A DNA stretch of 64,000 nt from Vibrio chagasii (GTDB lineage Bacteria; Pseudomonadota; Gammaproteobacteria; Enterobacterales; Vibrionaceae): positions 1,266-65,265 of the forward strand of contig NZ_MSCI01000002.1 of NCBI RefSeq assembly GCF_002954585.1, written 5' to 3'. The notes under the pieces were generated by a model, which made no database searches, was not told where the DNA came from, and saw only the letters and a list, made by a program, of their open reading frames with translations. Position 1 is the stretch's first letter, and the number at the start of each line of letters is the position of its first letter. This document shows positions 16,862 to 26,101 of the stretch, one piece after another. The translations under genes were made by a program, and so were the position numbers.

Positions 16862-19261
16862 GTTCTCAGCAATACTTCCAGGTTCTTCAGTAACTTTGAA
16901 GTTATCGATTATGCCACCGCGAAAGCCAGATACTGTTGATTTATACTCAAATGAGTAACTTGCAGAATTCGGTTTAGTCATCGTATTCTGGAATCTCTGA
17001 GTTTTACCGGTATCATCGGTCAGGGTAACTGCAAACACGATGTTTGCATCTTTCTCATACAGGTGCACCGCAACTCGCATTAACCCCCCCCCTAGATAGC
17101 TCACATTTGCATCTAGTTCTCTATGGCTTGCATCTTCAACCCTTGTGTACCAGCCAAAATCGTCATTCAACGAGTCATAAGAAAACCCTTGTACAGCATT
17201 ATTAGGCCAGAAGGGGTGAGCGGACGGTTCTAATAGTTCTAATGTGAACCGATTCTTAACGCTGGTGGTAAACTCAACTTTATGATTCAGCGAGGTAGCA
17301 GAATCAAATGCCTTGGCCCGTAAGGTGCCTATAAAGAATTTCAGGAGTTTATTGCTTGAGAAAGCAGAATTATATTCAGCCTTGCTAAGCTTCATTCCGC
17401 TGTCATTACGCACCACCCAATCGGTAGTACGGTCTGCATCATCAGGTTGCGCTGATCTTATACTCAAGCCGTCGCTGTCACGAGCATCAGCCCCAATAAA
17501 GGCACGATATGACTGACCAAATTTCAGTGGAGCGTTCTGTTTTTCTGGGTTATTACCTGTATCGTAAATCAGGTGTGCCATTCGACCTAGCCAGACAACC
17601 ATGGTGTCGACCTTATCAACCTTGATATCTTCTGTTCCGGTCGTTTCACTTACCATCAACTCTCGTCCAACACTGCTCGGATCCATCCATTTGTTAAACT
17701 CGATAGTACCGGAATAAATATCATCATCTGAAATGATAAAGTCTACGATTTTCGGATTCCCCCCTAATTTTTCAGTGCGAGCTGGGCGTAATACCTCCAT
17801 GTCCTGGAAAGATAGAATTTCACCATGTACTGATGCAGTCCTGTTTACTGTCAGGTAATTCTTTTTACTCGTGCTCTCATTCAGGTTCAGTTTGGTAGTA
17901 TCAAGTTGGCCTGAAACCATCTCGGAGGTGACATTATCAAGCCCGGTGAAATAAAGAATACCCTCAACTAGCTTCCATGATTCAATGTCGTAGCGTTCTG
18001 TCGACCAGTCACCGCCAAACAACTTAACCGTTTTGCCATCGGCGATACGAGTCACGCCGATTACATCACGCACACCAAAGTTATGATTCTTTTCTTCTTC
18101 GATATAGTAGACATGACCTTTTGTTACTTGCATTTGCTGGTTCTGCCACCACCAATTATCACTCGGCGTTCGAAATGAAACGATCTCTTCCGAAGCGTAC
18201 GGTAGAATGCGCTGAAGCTGAGCATATTCACTCCAATTACCATCATCATTAGATTTAGCTCTGTTGAAGATGCCATAGATAAAACCATCATCCCCCATCA
18301 AAACTTGCCTCAGTTGGTTGGAAGGCGACCTGTGTTCAATAGAGCGTTTTTCAATACCGCCTAGATATTTGTCACTCGGCTGAGCAAACTGTATTTTGTT
18401 ATTAATAGGATCCCTGTCGTGATAGATGACCGTATTATGATCATCCACGGTATACGAACCTTGATGCCATAAAGACTCTTCTAGCTCAATTGTACTTAAC
18501 TTCTCAGCAGTCAAATTTGGAATGAACTTGAGTTTTTCTGCTCGATAGATTAGAGAGTTGGCTTGAGTTACAAGGAAACTGTTGATAGCTGCTTTGTCTG
18601 AGGTCAGGTGCTTCACAGTGCCGTCATTTGGGTTCACCTTAACTATAGTGCCAGGGGTGCTAAAGTCATATGTAGGGTTTTTAAACTCATCGATCTTAAA
18701 AGTACGACTCAGGAAATAAACATTACCCTCTTTGTCAAGCTGAAGGGGTTTGAAGCGGCCATCTTTAATCTCATTCCAATACGAGTCAGGTTTTAGCGCC
18801 ATATGGCCTTCAACTAAACAGCTCCAACCACTGTCAGAGATATCAACTTTAAATATCGCGCAGTTGGTATTGCCAATCAGCTCATGGTTTTCCCAGTCAT
18901 CATTAGCCATGACCACATACAGGGATTTACCATCCTTGCTTTGCACTGTAAATTCAACATTGGCTTGGTAAGGTGATTCAAGCGCAGCTTGAAACTGACC
19001 TTGAGCATCCATGGTAAACAAGTTGGTTGCCGCCGGCGATGAATCTGTTGTTGCCAATGACTTGGATTTACTTAGCGATGTACTATTTTCTGCGGTGACA
19101 ACACTGACAGCACCTTCCAGGTTAAATCTCACACCCTTACTAGTATTGGTCCCACTAGTATTGGTCCCACTAGCATTGGTGCCACTACCACTACCACCAC
19201 CACCACATGCGGCTAAGCCTAAAGTAATGCAAAGGGATAGCGCTACCTTTGATTGATTCAT
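16790..19261 (-). CDS. Large surface lipoprotein, function unknown
   Basis: The protein (823 residues from the ATG at 19261; a GTG at 19267 is also possible) starts with a lipoprotein signal peptide ending LGLAAC, so it should be exported and lipidated at that cysteine. A poly-Gly/Ser segment and three GTN(A/T)S pentapeptides follow. The long remainder has short repeats of the type seen in beta-propeller proteins (KDGKSLYVVMAND, DKEGNVYFLSR, GDDGFIYGIFN) and then a region with an Ig-like or carbohydrate-binding look near the C-terminus. I do not recognise a catalytic motif. An AGGGTGA Shine-Dalgarno precedes the start. The gene stands alone between ssb and mshH, where I expect no gene in V. 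cholerae. A 9-G run, repeats and a duplicated 3' end suggest an unstable locus. Confidence 0.8.
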   Translation of the reverse strand: MNQSKVALSLCITLGLAACGGGGSGSGTNASGTNTSGTNTSKGVRFNLEGAVSVVTAENSTSLSKSKSLATTDSSPAATNLFTMDAQGQFQAALESPYQANVEFTVQSKDGKSLYVVMANDDWENHELIGNTNCAIFKVDISDSGWSCLVEGHMALKPDSYWNEIKDGRFKPLQLDKEGNVYFLSRTFKIDEFKNPTYDFSTPGTIVKVNPNDGTVKHLTSDKAAINSFLVTQANSLIYRAEKLKFIPNLTAEKLSTIELEESLWHQGSYTVDDHNTVIYHDRDPINNKIQFAQPSDKYLGGIEKRSIEHRSPSNQLRQVLMGDDGFIYGIFNRAKSNDDGNWSEYAQLQRILPYASEEIVSFRTPSDNWWWQNQQMQVTKGHVYYIEEEKNHNFGVRDVIGVTRIADGKTVKLFGGDWSTERYDIESWKLVEGILYFTGLDNVTSEMVSGQLDTTKLNLNESTSKKNYLTVNRTASVHGEILSFQDMEVLRPARTEKLGGNPKIVDFIISDDDIYSGTIEFNKWMDPSSVGRELMVSETTGTEDIKVDKVDTMVVWLGRMAHLIYDTGNNPEKQNAPLKFGQSYRAFIGADARDSDGLSIRSAQPDDADRTTDWVVRNDSGMKLSKAEYNSAFSSNKLLKFFIGTLRAKAFDSATSLNHKVEFTTSVKNRFTLELLEPSAHPFWPNNAVQGFSYDSLNDDFGWYTRVEDASHRELDANVSYLGGGLMRVAVHLYEKDANIVFAVTLTDDTGKTQRFQNTMTKPNSASYSFEYKSTVSGFRGGIIDNFKVTEEPGSIAENILVDEVFDSALTISNGNTFTFSS
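17084..17092 (-). repeat. Nine-G homopolymer in the lipoprotein coding strand
   Basis: Nine consecutive C residues on the plus strand read as GGG GGG GGG in the coding frame, giving Gly-Gly-Gly in SYLGGGLMRV. A gain or loss of one base would shift the frame about 100 codons before the stop. Confidence 0.9.
19141..19185 (-). repeat. Three 15-bp repeats coding for GTN(T/A)S
   Basis: Two exact copies of TAGTATTGGTCCCAC (19141-19155, 19156-19170) and a diverged third (19171-19185) encode pentapeptide repeats just after the lipidated cysteine. The unit is a multiple of three, so copy-number change would alter linker length without a frameshift. Confidence 0.88.
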
Positions 19262-19676
19262 ATTCACTTGGTCACCCTAATTCATCTAGCCAAAAAGTTC
19301 GTTCTAATAATCATAAATAAAGCATATGCAACAGGCTTATTACTATAACTGTTTCATATTGGCTTGTTAACATAATGACCGTACTTTTGTCTCTTAAGTG
19401 GGATGGAACTGGAATTTTCAATTGAAAAAATACGAAAACCAAGTGTTCAATTTTTTGGGAAAGGAGCCAACGCGTATTATCTAAAGCTACAGAATCATAT
19501 TATTTTCCACTCTCGTGTCCTCACTGCAATGTTATGTGCTTAATTTGATCATCTAAGTTCTTGAATAAGGAATGAGTAAAGGAAGAAGGCATCGGTTGGT
19601 TTAAGGTTATATTTACTTGTTGGTAAAGTTAACGTTTTCTTACTCTATATCTATATACTTCGCAATCGTTGTTTTA

Positions 19677-19734
19677 AACTGATGAACTGATGAACTGATG
19701 AACTGATGAACTGATGAACTGATGAACTGATGAA
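19677..19734. repeat. 8-bp tandem repeat (GATGAACT) of about seven copies
   Basis: Six full, identical copies of GATGAACT run from 19681 to 19728, with a half copy before and most of a copy after. The array ends about 170 bases before the candidate -10 of mshH and about 200 before its start. Confidence 0.95.
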
Positions 19735-19883
19735 TAAACATACTTGTCATTGTCTAGCCTATAAGACTTCCCCTTTTAGCTCTGTTTGTTATGTATTGTA
19801 AAGACAGTTTTCAATCGGAAAGGCTGCGATTACAGCGGCTTTTTGCTACCTATAATTCTTAACGCTTTATTAACAACCTCAAT

Positions 19884-19912
19884 TTATAGTATAAGTAGTA
19901 ATACGGTATAAT
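19884..19912 (+). promoter_or_regulatory. Candidate promoter of the msh biogenesis operon
   Basis: A perfect TATAAT (19907-19912) is preceded 17 bases upstream by a poor -35 (TTATAG). Transcription would start near 19919. This favours the ATG at 19939 as the mshH start, since the in-frame TTG at 19918 would lie at the transcript end. No activator site was recognised. Confidence 0.4.
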
Positions 19913-19938
19913 GTGAGTTGAAAAGGATTTCTTTATTC

Positions 19939-21954
19939 ATGAGATATACCCCCACACTAAAATTGAGCACCCGTTTGGTCGCATTTGTCACCTTGATAGT
20001 GATCAGTGCGATGTTCATTCTTTTTATTGGTGGCACCCTATCATTTAAGCGTATCGGACAAGAGTATTTAGACCACTATTTGGAGGGTATTGTCGACGTC
20101 GTAGATAAGGAAATGGAAGATCCTGACGCCGCATATTCAATGCAACGTTGGATGCCTAAGATGTTGCAAGCAAGCAACATTGTTGAGATGAAGCTGACAA
20201 ATAAGACCGGCATTGTCTATCGTTTCAAAGACACCTCCCCACAGATTGATCCTAGCCGCTTGTATCTAAAAAGTTATGTATTAGAGCGAAATACCGGTTA
20301 CCAAATTGAATTTAAGGCTTTGCCTCCTTACATTGGATATAGCTACTCATTAGAGGCGATGTGGTCGATCACTTTAGCGGTCGCTTTGATCATTTTCTGT
20401 TTAGCTCGTGGCGTTCGATGGTTAAAGGAGCAATTGATGGGGTCTGAAATGCTGGAAGAGCGTGGAAGGATGATTCTTGCTGGTCAGGTTGAAGCTCATG
20501 CAAAAGGTGATGAGCGAGAGTGGCCTTTTACCGCGAGTGAAGCTCTCGATGTTCTTATTGAAGAGTTAAAAGACGCTCGGCAAGAGCGTAGTCGCTTTGA
20601 TACCTTTATTCGTACCCATGCCTTCTTAGATAAACTCACAGGCACTGCCAACAGAGTATTGTTTGACAACAAGCTCGAATCGGCATTGCATGAAAGTGGC
20701 GCTCGTGGTGGTGTGTTATTGATACGTATCGATGAGTGGGAACAGGTACGTGATGATAATGATAAACAAGTTACAGATAATTTTATTATTGAGGTTGGTG
20801 AAATTTTATCGAATATCGTTCAGAGATGCCCAGATGTAATTTTTTCTCGCTATTACGAAGCCGATTTTGCTGTATTTATTCCGCATCAAGGTGCTAAAGA
20901 TATTGCAACACTGGCAGCCCAGTGTTTAAGACAACTTGATAAGCTAACACCACCAGAGCCTTTAGAGTCAGATAATTGGTGCCATATCGGTGTGACCATG
21001 TACACCGAAGGTGAACGTCACAGCCAAATCATGAGTGAAACAGAAACGGCATTAAAAAGTGCGCAATTGGAGCGTATTAATAACTGGAGCCGCTTCCCGA
21101 AACAAAACAAAAATGATCTTGATAGAGGTAGCGTTCGCTGGAGGACGCTGCTTGATACAGCGTTGCTTCCTGATAATTTAGTAATCTTTGCCCAGCGGTG
21201 TTATCTTATGTCAGAGGTGGGTCAAGTTAATGAATTGCATAGAGAAATATTTACTAGAATTCAGGACCCAGAGAGAGGCTTATTGAAATCCTCTCGATTC
21301 ATGCCTGCGGTAGAGCAAGTGGGTTATCAAGCTCAAATGGATCAATCGGTTTTGAAGGTGGTGTTGAAATCATTAAAAGAATCAACTCAACCTATTTATT
21401 ATTCAATTAACCTCAATGTCACGCCATTTGCGAGTAAGCAACATTTTAAATGGTTTAGGAGTGAATTGCTGCAGCTCTCTGCACAGCATCGTTCGCAACT
21501 CGCTTTTGAGTTCTCTGAGGGGGATCTCATTGCCCATCTTGATTATATGAGGCCAGTGGCGAAGATGCTGCGCGGACTGGGGTGCAAAATCATTGTTGGT
21601 CAAGCTGGGCGAACTATTGTCAGCACTCATTACATCAAGGACCTGAAGGTTGACTATATAAAGCTTCATCGAAGTTTGATTAAGAGAATCGATCAACGGC
21701 ATGAGAATCAGCTGTTTGTCCGTAGTTTAGTCGGGGCATGTGGTGACGCCCCAACTCAAGTAATTGCGGTGGGAGTTGAGACAAAACAAGAAAAGAACAC
21801 TTTGATAGAAATAGGTATAAACGGCTATCAGGGAAGGTATTTCGACAAAGAACAACAAATTATCCCTTTGCCTAATAAAGACTCAAAGTCAGTGAAAACT
21901 GAATCGTTAGTAAAAATTGGTCGAAGAAATCGATGGCGTAAGAGTAGTAGCTAA
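19939..21954 (+). CDS. mshH: MshH, CsrD-type protein with degenerate GGDEF and EAL domains
   Basis: An inner-membrane protein of 671 residues: a helix near 10-35, a periplasmic segment, a second helix near 140-160, a HAMP-like linker, then GGDEF-like (about 215-390) and EAL-like (about 410-650) domains. The diguanylate cyclase signature is replaced by YYEADF, and the EAL active-site motifs are absent (FEFSEGD and GQAGRT at the expected metal and lid positions), so enzymatic c-di-GMP turnover is unlikely. E. coli CsrD, of the same architecture, directs CsrB/CsrC decay through RNase E. Its place at the head of the msh cluster is typical of Vibrio. The ATG at 19939 has AAGGA 12 bases upstream. 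Confidence 0.9.
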   Translation: MRYTPTLKLSTRLVAFVTLIVISAMFILFIGGTLSFKRIGQEYLDHYLEGIVDVVDKEMEDPDAAYSMQRWMPKMLQASNIVEMKLTNKTGIVYRFKDTSPQIDPSRLYLKSYVLERNTGYQIEFKALPPYIGYSYSLEAMWSITLAVALIIFCLARGVRWLKEQLMGSEMLEERGRMILAGQVEAHAKGDEREWPFTASEALDVLIEELKDARQERSRFDTFIRTHAFLDKLTGTANRVLFDNKLESALHESGARGGVLLIRIDEWEQVRDDNDKQVTDNFIIEVGEILSNIVQRCPDVIFSRYYEADFAVFIPHQGAKDIATLAAQCLRQLDKLTPPEPLESDNWCHIGVTMYTEGERHSQIMSETETALKSAQLERINNWSRFPKQNKNDLDRGSVRWRTLLDTALLPDNLVIFAQRCYLMSEVGQVNELHREIFTRIQDPERGLLKSSRFMPAVEQVGYQAQMDQSVLKVVLKSLKESTQPIYYSINLNVTPFASKQHFKWFRSELLQLSAQHRSQLAFEFSEGDLIAHLDYMRPVAKMLRGLGCKIIVGQAGRTIVSTHYIKDLKVDYIKLHRSLIKRIDQRHENQLFVRSLVGACGDAPTQVIAVGVETKQEKNTLIEIGINGYQGRYFDKEQQIIPLPNKDSKSVKTESLVKIGRRNRWRKSSS

Positions 21955-21956
21955 GT

Positions 21957-23399
21957 ATGAATTTTAAAGCGATTGTAGACAAATTAAAGCCAAGCAAAAG
22001 CGATGGCAACACTCAAGTTGTCATGCTGGGCAACGATGCTGTCTATATTTCATCGACAGGGCAAGAATCCCAAGTAACCAGTATTCCTTTCGTTAATGGT
22101 GACTGGGAAAGTGCGCTGAAAAAGTCGTTAAATAGTGGGGAGTTTACCAGCAATACTCTTCAACTTATTGTTAGTACCAACTATTACCAAACCCATCAGC
22201 TTGATAAGCCGGACATCCCAGAAAACGAATGGTCGGTAGCCCTACCATTTCTACTCAAAGACCTTGTTGCGGAGAGAGTTACGGAGATCACCGCGAGTGC
22301 GGTTGCTCTACCAACTTCGAATAAGCTACAAGTGTATGTATTGCCGAAAAAGCTATTGGACAAGCTGGTTAATATTACGAGCTCGGCGCAAATTGAGCTC
22401 AAAGGTGTAGTGCCAGAAGATGAAATCTGGGGTTATAGTGCTGGTGAACTGTCGAATTTTATCCTTTTACAACGCAGTACTAATTCGCACTTCAAGCTGG
22501 GTGCGTTTGTTGAACATACCGTTTGTTTCCAAAGAACCATTCGTAGTGTTGTGCCCCCCTTAACTGGAGTGGCGTCCAGTGCTCTGCAATTAGATGGCCT
22601 TGCCTTGGAGCTTCAACGCTCTATTGATTATTTGTCTTCTCAAATTAAAGGCACGCAGCTTCATCAATTAAAGCTCTGTTGTGATGAAGAGGATGAAGCG
22701 GAATTACAAAGTGCGTTAAATAATACACTGAGTTCGACGGTCTCTTTGCTCGTTGAAGGAGAGCGTGGAAACTCTGAGAGTTTTTTGGTTCAACTTGCGG
22801 CTAAAAAAGAGACGTTTAACGTCAATCTTTACCCTGAGCATTTAAAGCCTAAAAAAGAGTATTTTACTTTAGCGAATGTCGCTGCGAGTTGGGGATTAGT
22901 TGGTGCATTGTTGCTTGGCAGTTACTTTGTGATGAACTACCAAGCTTCCAACTTAGATGCTGAATTAACAGCTCTGCAACAAGAGTCGAGCCAGCTTAAC
23001 AAGCAACTTAACCAATTGAATAGTAAGTTAACTCAACATAAACCTTCCCCTGATAAAGTAGCGGCAGTTGAGCGTCTCAAACGTGAGACTCAAGCAAAAA
23101 AAGAGGCTTTAAAGGCGGTCGGGCAATACGACGAATCTCAGCAAGTCGGGTATTCTGGCGTCATGAATTCCTTAGCTCAATTAGGCCGAAATGACATCTC
23201 TCTTTCGCACATCTATATGACCCATGACACGCTAGATATGAGTGGCTTAGCTCGTAATGCTAATGTCGTCCCTAACTGGATTGGCCAATTTAAAAATGAG
23301 CTTAATCTTGTTGGTCGTTCTTTTGAAAAACTGAAAATAGGTCGTAATGATCAAGATGTGGTGACCTTTGAGTTAAGTACTCGTAGGGAGAGCAAGTAA
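21957..23399 (+). CDS. mshI: MSHA biogenesis protein MshI (PilM/PilN-like)
   Basis: A 480-residue protein whose N-terminal 300 residues resemble the actin-like PilM class, followed by one membrane helix at about 308-328 (VAASWGLVGALLLGSYFVM), a coiled-coil segment (about 333-385, Gln/Leu/Lys-rich) and a PilN-like C-terminal domain. It is expected to be part of the inner-membrane alignment complex linking the assembly ATPase to the secretin. It starts two bases after mshH ends, and its stop overlaps the mshJ start (TAATG), so the genes are translationally coupled. Confidence 0.9.
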   Translation: MNFKAIVDKLKPSKSDGNTQVVMLGNDAVYISSTGQESQVTSIPFVNGDWESALKKSLNSGEFTSNTLQLIVSTNYYQTHQLDKPDIPENEWSVALPFLLKDLVAERVTEITASAVALPTSNKLQVYVLPKKLLDKLVNITSSAQIELKGVVPEDEIWGYSAGELSNFILLQRSTNSHFKLGAFVEHTVCFQRTIRSVVPPLTGVASSALQLDGLALELQRSIDYLSSQIKGTQLHQLKLCCDEEDEAELQSALNNTLSSTVSLLVEGERGNSESFLVQLAAKKETFNVNLYPEHLKPKKEYFTLANVAASWGLVGALLLGSYFVMNYQASNLDAELTALQQESSQLNKQLNQLNSKLTQHKPSPDKVAAVERLKRETQAKKEALKAVGQYDESQQVGYSGVMNSLAQLGRNDISLSHIYMTHDTLDMSGLARNANVVPNWIGQFKNELNLVGRSFEKLKIGRNDQDVVTFELSTRRESK

Positions 23400-24046
23400 T
23401 GCAGCAGTGGAATCAGCTTAGCGATAAGTTTCTTGCATTAAGCCTAAGAGAGAAGTGGCTGCTTTTCGTGTGTGGTTTCGTTGGTCTCTCCATGTTGCTA
23501 TTTACTTTACTGGTGGAGCCTGCATACCTCGAGTTGCAAGCTAAAAACGCCAAGATGACGAATTTGACTCAGTCGAATCAGAGGCAGCAAGGTGAGTTAC
23601 TTGTTCTGCAAGCTAAATTGAACAAAGACCCTGATAAAGAGATCAACCTCGAATACAAAAAACTGATGAGAGAGAGTCAAGAACTGTCTCTCGAACTTGC
23701 CGAAATGATTGATAGGTTGATTTCGCCATCCCAAATGTCGCAATTGCTCGAAAGTGTACTTAATGCAGGTAATGGCTTGAAATTGGAGTCGTTGGAGTCA
23801 CTTAAGCCAGAAGCGATTTCGAACAACAAAGAGACCAGTGAATATTCAGGTTATTTTCTTCACCCGGTGAGAATGGAATTGACCGGTAGTTACTTTGACA
23901 TTGCAGCTTACCTTGAGGCTCTTGAGTCTCTTCCTGTGAGCTACTACTGGCGTACATTTGAATACACAGTAGAAGAATACCCGAAAGCTCGACTTGTATT
24001 TGAGGTTTATACATTAGGTACTAGACAGGAGTTTATCGGTGGTTAG
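23399..24046 (+). CDS. mshJ: MSHA biogenesis protein MshJ (PilO-like)
   Basis: The 215-residue protein has a single N-terminal membrane helix (about 20-40), then a coiled-coil segment (about 45-105) and a small alpha/beta domain, the layout of PilO/GspM alignment proteins. It would pair with MshI in the inner membrane and periplasm. Its start overlaps the mshI stop by one base and its end overlaps mshK by eight bases. Confidence 0.88.
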   Translation: MQQWNQLSDKFLALSLREKWLLFVCGFVGLSMLLFTLLVEPAYLELQAKNAKMTNLTQSNQRQQGELLVLQAKLNKDPDKEINLEYKKLMRESQELSLELAEMIDRLISPSQMSQLLESVLNAGNGLKLESLESLKPEAISNNKETSEYSGYFLHPVRMELTGSYFDIAAYLEALESLPVSYYWRTFEYTVEEYPKARLVFEVYTLGTRQEFIGG

Positions 24047-24371
24047 AGCTCTATTGTTGTCTCTGCTGCTTACCAGTTCATTGGTTTCGGCAGAGCAAGA
24101 TCCAACCGCTCCTCTGGGTTGGATGGCACCTCAGCAAAAAACAGCGCCGGCGAAGAGAGCGCCAACTCATTATCGTTTACCCTCTTTGGAAAGTATCGTG
24201 TGTAAAGCGGATACGCCTTGCTACGCCATTCTCAATGGTGAAATTGTTGCTCAAGGGGAGATGGTAAGAGGGTATCGAGTTAAGAAAATAGATTCAGAAT
24301 ACGTCACTCTGCAGAGAAGCTCTAAGCAGTGGAAATTAGAGATGTTCTCTTTAGATATTAAGAATAATTAA
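24039..24371 (+). CDS. mshK: MSHA biogenesis protein MshK (PilP-like)
   Basis: A short periplasmic protein (110 residues) beginning with a cleavable signal peptide (ALLLSLLLTSSLVSA) and DPTAPLGW, followed by a small beta domain (about 48-105) as in PilP/GspC. It is expected to contact the secretin MshL. The start is a GTG with a well-placed ACAGGAG Shine-Dalgarno, overlapping the end of mshJ. Confidence 0.87.
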   Translation: MVRALLLSLLLTSSLVSAEQDPTAPLGWMAPQQKTAPAKRAPTHYRLPSLESIVCKADTPCYAILNGEIVAQGEMVRGYRVKKIDSEYVTLQRSSKQWKLEMFSLDIKNN

Positions 24372-24386
24372 GGTTTGAGTGAAGAC

Positions 24387-26054
24387 ATGCGTAAACTTGT
24401 AGTAGCAATCCTAGTGTCATCTTTGGTCGGTTGTTCGATGGGGCATCGTGACCCTGTTGAGATAAAAGAGTCTTTAAACGAATCTATTAATGAAGCGAAC
24501 AGCAAGGCGCTTCATGAACTGCCTTTGTCTGTACAAGATGACCTTATGCCTCAGCTTAATACTGATGCTATGTCTCCTGTGGCGGAAACCGTGAAGCGTT
24601 TCCGTATTCAAGCAAAAGGTGTCGAAGCGAGAACCTTCTTTGCCAGTTTAGTGAAAGGCACAGAATACAGTGCAGCGATTCATCCTAGCGTGTCTGGAAA
24701 GCTTACGCTGAACTTAACGGATGTGACGCTAGATGAGGTGCTGGCTGTAGCTCAGGACATGTATGGCTACGATATTGAAAAGCGCGGCAAAGTGATTCAA
24801 GTCTACCCTGCAGGCCTTCGCACTGTGACGATCCCTGTCGACTACTTACAGGTTAAACGTGCTGGTCGCTCGTTGACTACGATAACGACGGGGACGATCT
24901 CTAATTCAGACAACAGTTCGTCGAGATCTTCAGGTTCGGACTTGAATTCGTCGAATTCATCTAACTCTTCAAATAATTCAAACTCTACCTCGAACGGTGG
25001 TACTGAGATTCAAACCACATCTGATAGTGACTTTTGGCCACAACTTGAGGCTGCGGTTGCACACCTAATTGGTTCTGGAAATGGGCAAAGTGTTGTCGTA
25101 ACACCTCAAGCGAGTGTGATTACAGTCCGTGCTTTCCCTGATGAAATTCGTGAGGTTCGCGAGTTCTTAGGTGTTTCCCAACAGCGCTTGCAACGCCAAG
25201 TTATCCTTGAAGCCAAAATTATGGAAGTGACGTTGAGTGATGGCTACCAGCAAGGTATTAACTGGACGAAAATGTTCTCGTCGAACGGAACTAATTACAC
25301 GATTGGTATGGGCTCTATCGTCAAGGATGCGGCAGGAGCTATTATTCCGAGTACATTACCTGGGATGGACCCTATCGGCGCAGCACTTGGTGGTCAATCC
25401 AATCTTGTTGTTTCGGGGAGTAGCTTCGAGGCGGTATTGAGCTTTATGGATACTCAAGGCGACCTCAATGTGCTTTCCAGTCCAAGAGTCACAGCTGCAA
25501 ATAACCAAAAAGCGGTGATCAAAGTCGGTACTGACGAATACTACGTGACTGAGTTATCAAGTGCGGTTGGCAGTGGTGATAATGCTAATGTGGTTCCTGA
25601 AGTCGAGTTGACACCATTTTTCTCAGGTATTTCCTTGGATGTGACCCCTCAGATTGATGATAAAGGCAATGTGTTTCTTCATGTCCACCCTGCGGTTATC
25701 GAGGTCAACGAAGAAATTAAAGAGCTTAACCTTGGTTTAACTACAGGGATCGTGCAGCTTCCGCTAGCGAAAAGTTCTATTCGTGAGTCTGACTCGGTGA
25801 TTCGTGCACAAGATGGTGATGTGGTGGTTATTGGCGGTTTGATGAAATCCAGCACCAGTGATGTGACTTCTAAAGTTCCATTCTTAGGTGATATTCCAGC
25901 TTTAGGGCATTTATTCCGCAACACCAACCAATTGACACAAAAGACTGAGCTCGTGATTTTGCTTAAACCGACGGTTGTGGGTGTGAATACTTGGCAAACT
26001 GAGCTGGAGCGTTCTCGTAATTTACTTCAGGAATGGTTCCCAGATGAAGAGTAA
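24387..26054 (+). CDS. mshL: MSHA outer-membrane secretin MshL
   Basis: The secretin forms the outer-membrane ring through which the pilus passes. The protein starts with a lipoprotein signal (lipobox LVGC), has an N-terminal STN/N0-like domain (about 65-150), a Ser/Asn-rich linker (about 170-210), an N1-like domain, and the C-terminal secretin core containing VILEAKIMEV, the plug/lip region and the signature VPFLGDIPALGHLF. The ATG at 24387 (555 residues) is chosen over the upstream TTG at 24375, where AAGG would be only one base from the start. It lies 15 bases after mshK. Confidence 0.94.
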   Translation: MRKLVVAILVSSLVGCSMGHRDPVEIKESLNESINEANSKALHELPLSVQDDLMPQLNTDAMSPVAETVKRFRIQAKGVEARTFFASLVKGTEYSAAIHPSVSGKLTLNLTDVTLDEVLAVAQDMYGYDIEKRGKVIQVYPAGLRTVTIPVDYLQVKRAGRSLTTITTGTISNSDNSSSRSSGSDLNSSNSSNSSNNSNSTSNGGTEIQTTSDSDFWPQLEAAVAHLIGSGNGQSVVVTPQASVITVRAFPDEIREVREFLGVSQQRLQRQVILEAKIMEVTLSDGYQQGINWTKMFSSNGTNYTIGMGSIVKDAAGAIIPSTLPGMDPIGAALGGQSNLVVSGSSFEAVLSFMDTQGDLNVLSSPRVTAANNQKAVIKVGTDEYYVTELSSAVGSGDNANVVPEVELTPFFSGISLDVTPQIDDKGNVFLHVHPAVIEVNEEIKELNLGLTTGIVQLPLAKSSIRESDSVIRAQDGDVVVIGGLMKSSTSDVTSKVPFLGDIPALGHLFRNTNQLTQKTELVILLKPTVVGVNTWQTELERSRNLLQEWFPDEE

Positions 26055-26101
26055 ATGCGCACTTTGTAAGCTGGCAGCGCTATACTAAGCTGGGCGAACC
26101 T

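Larger units (their letters stand above)
19262..19938. other. Intergenic region between the lipoprotein gene and mshH
   Basis: About 680 A+T-rich bases separating divergent genes. It holds the 8-bp tandem repeat at 19677-19734 and a candidate mshH promoter at 19884-19912. I saw no convincing open reading frame or terminator elsewhere in it. Confidence 0.6.

Noticed and set aside
19914..22000. MshH as an active diguanylate cyclase/phosphodiesterase
   Set aside because: The GGDEF signature and the EAL catalytic residues are all replaced.
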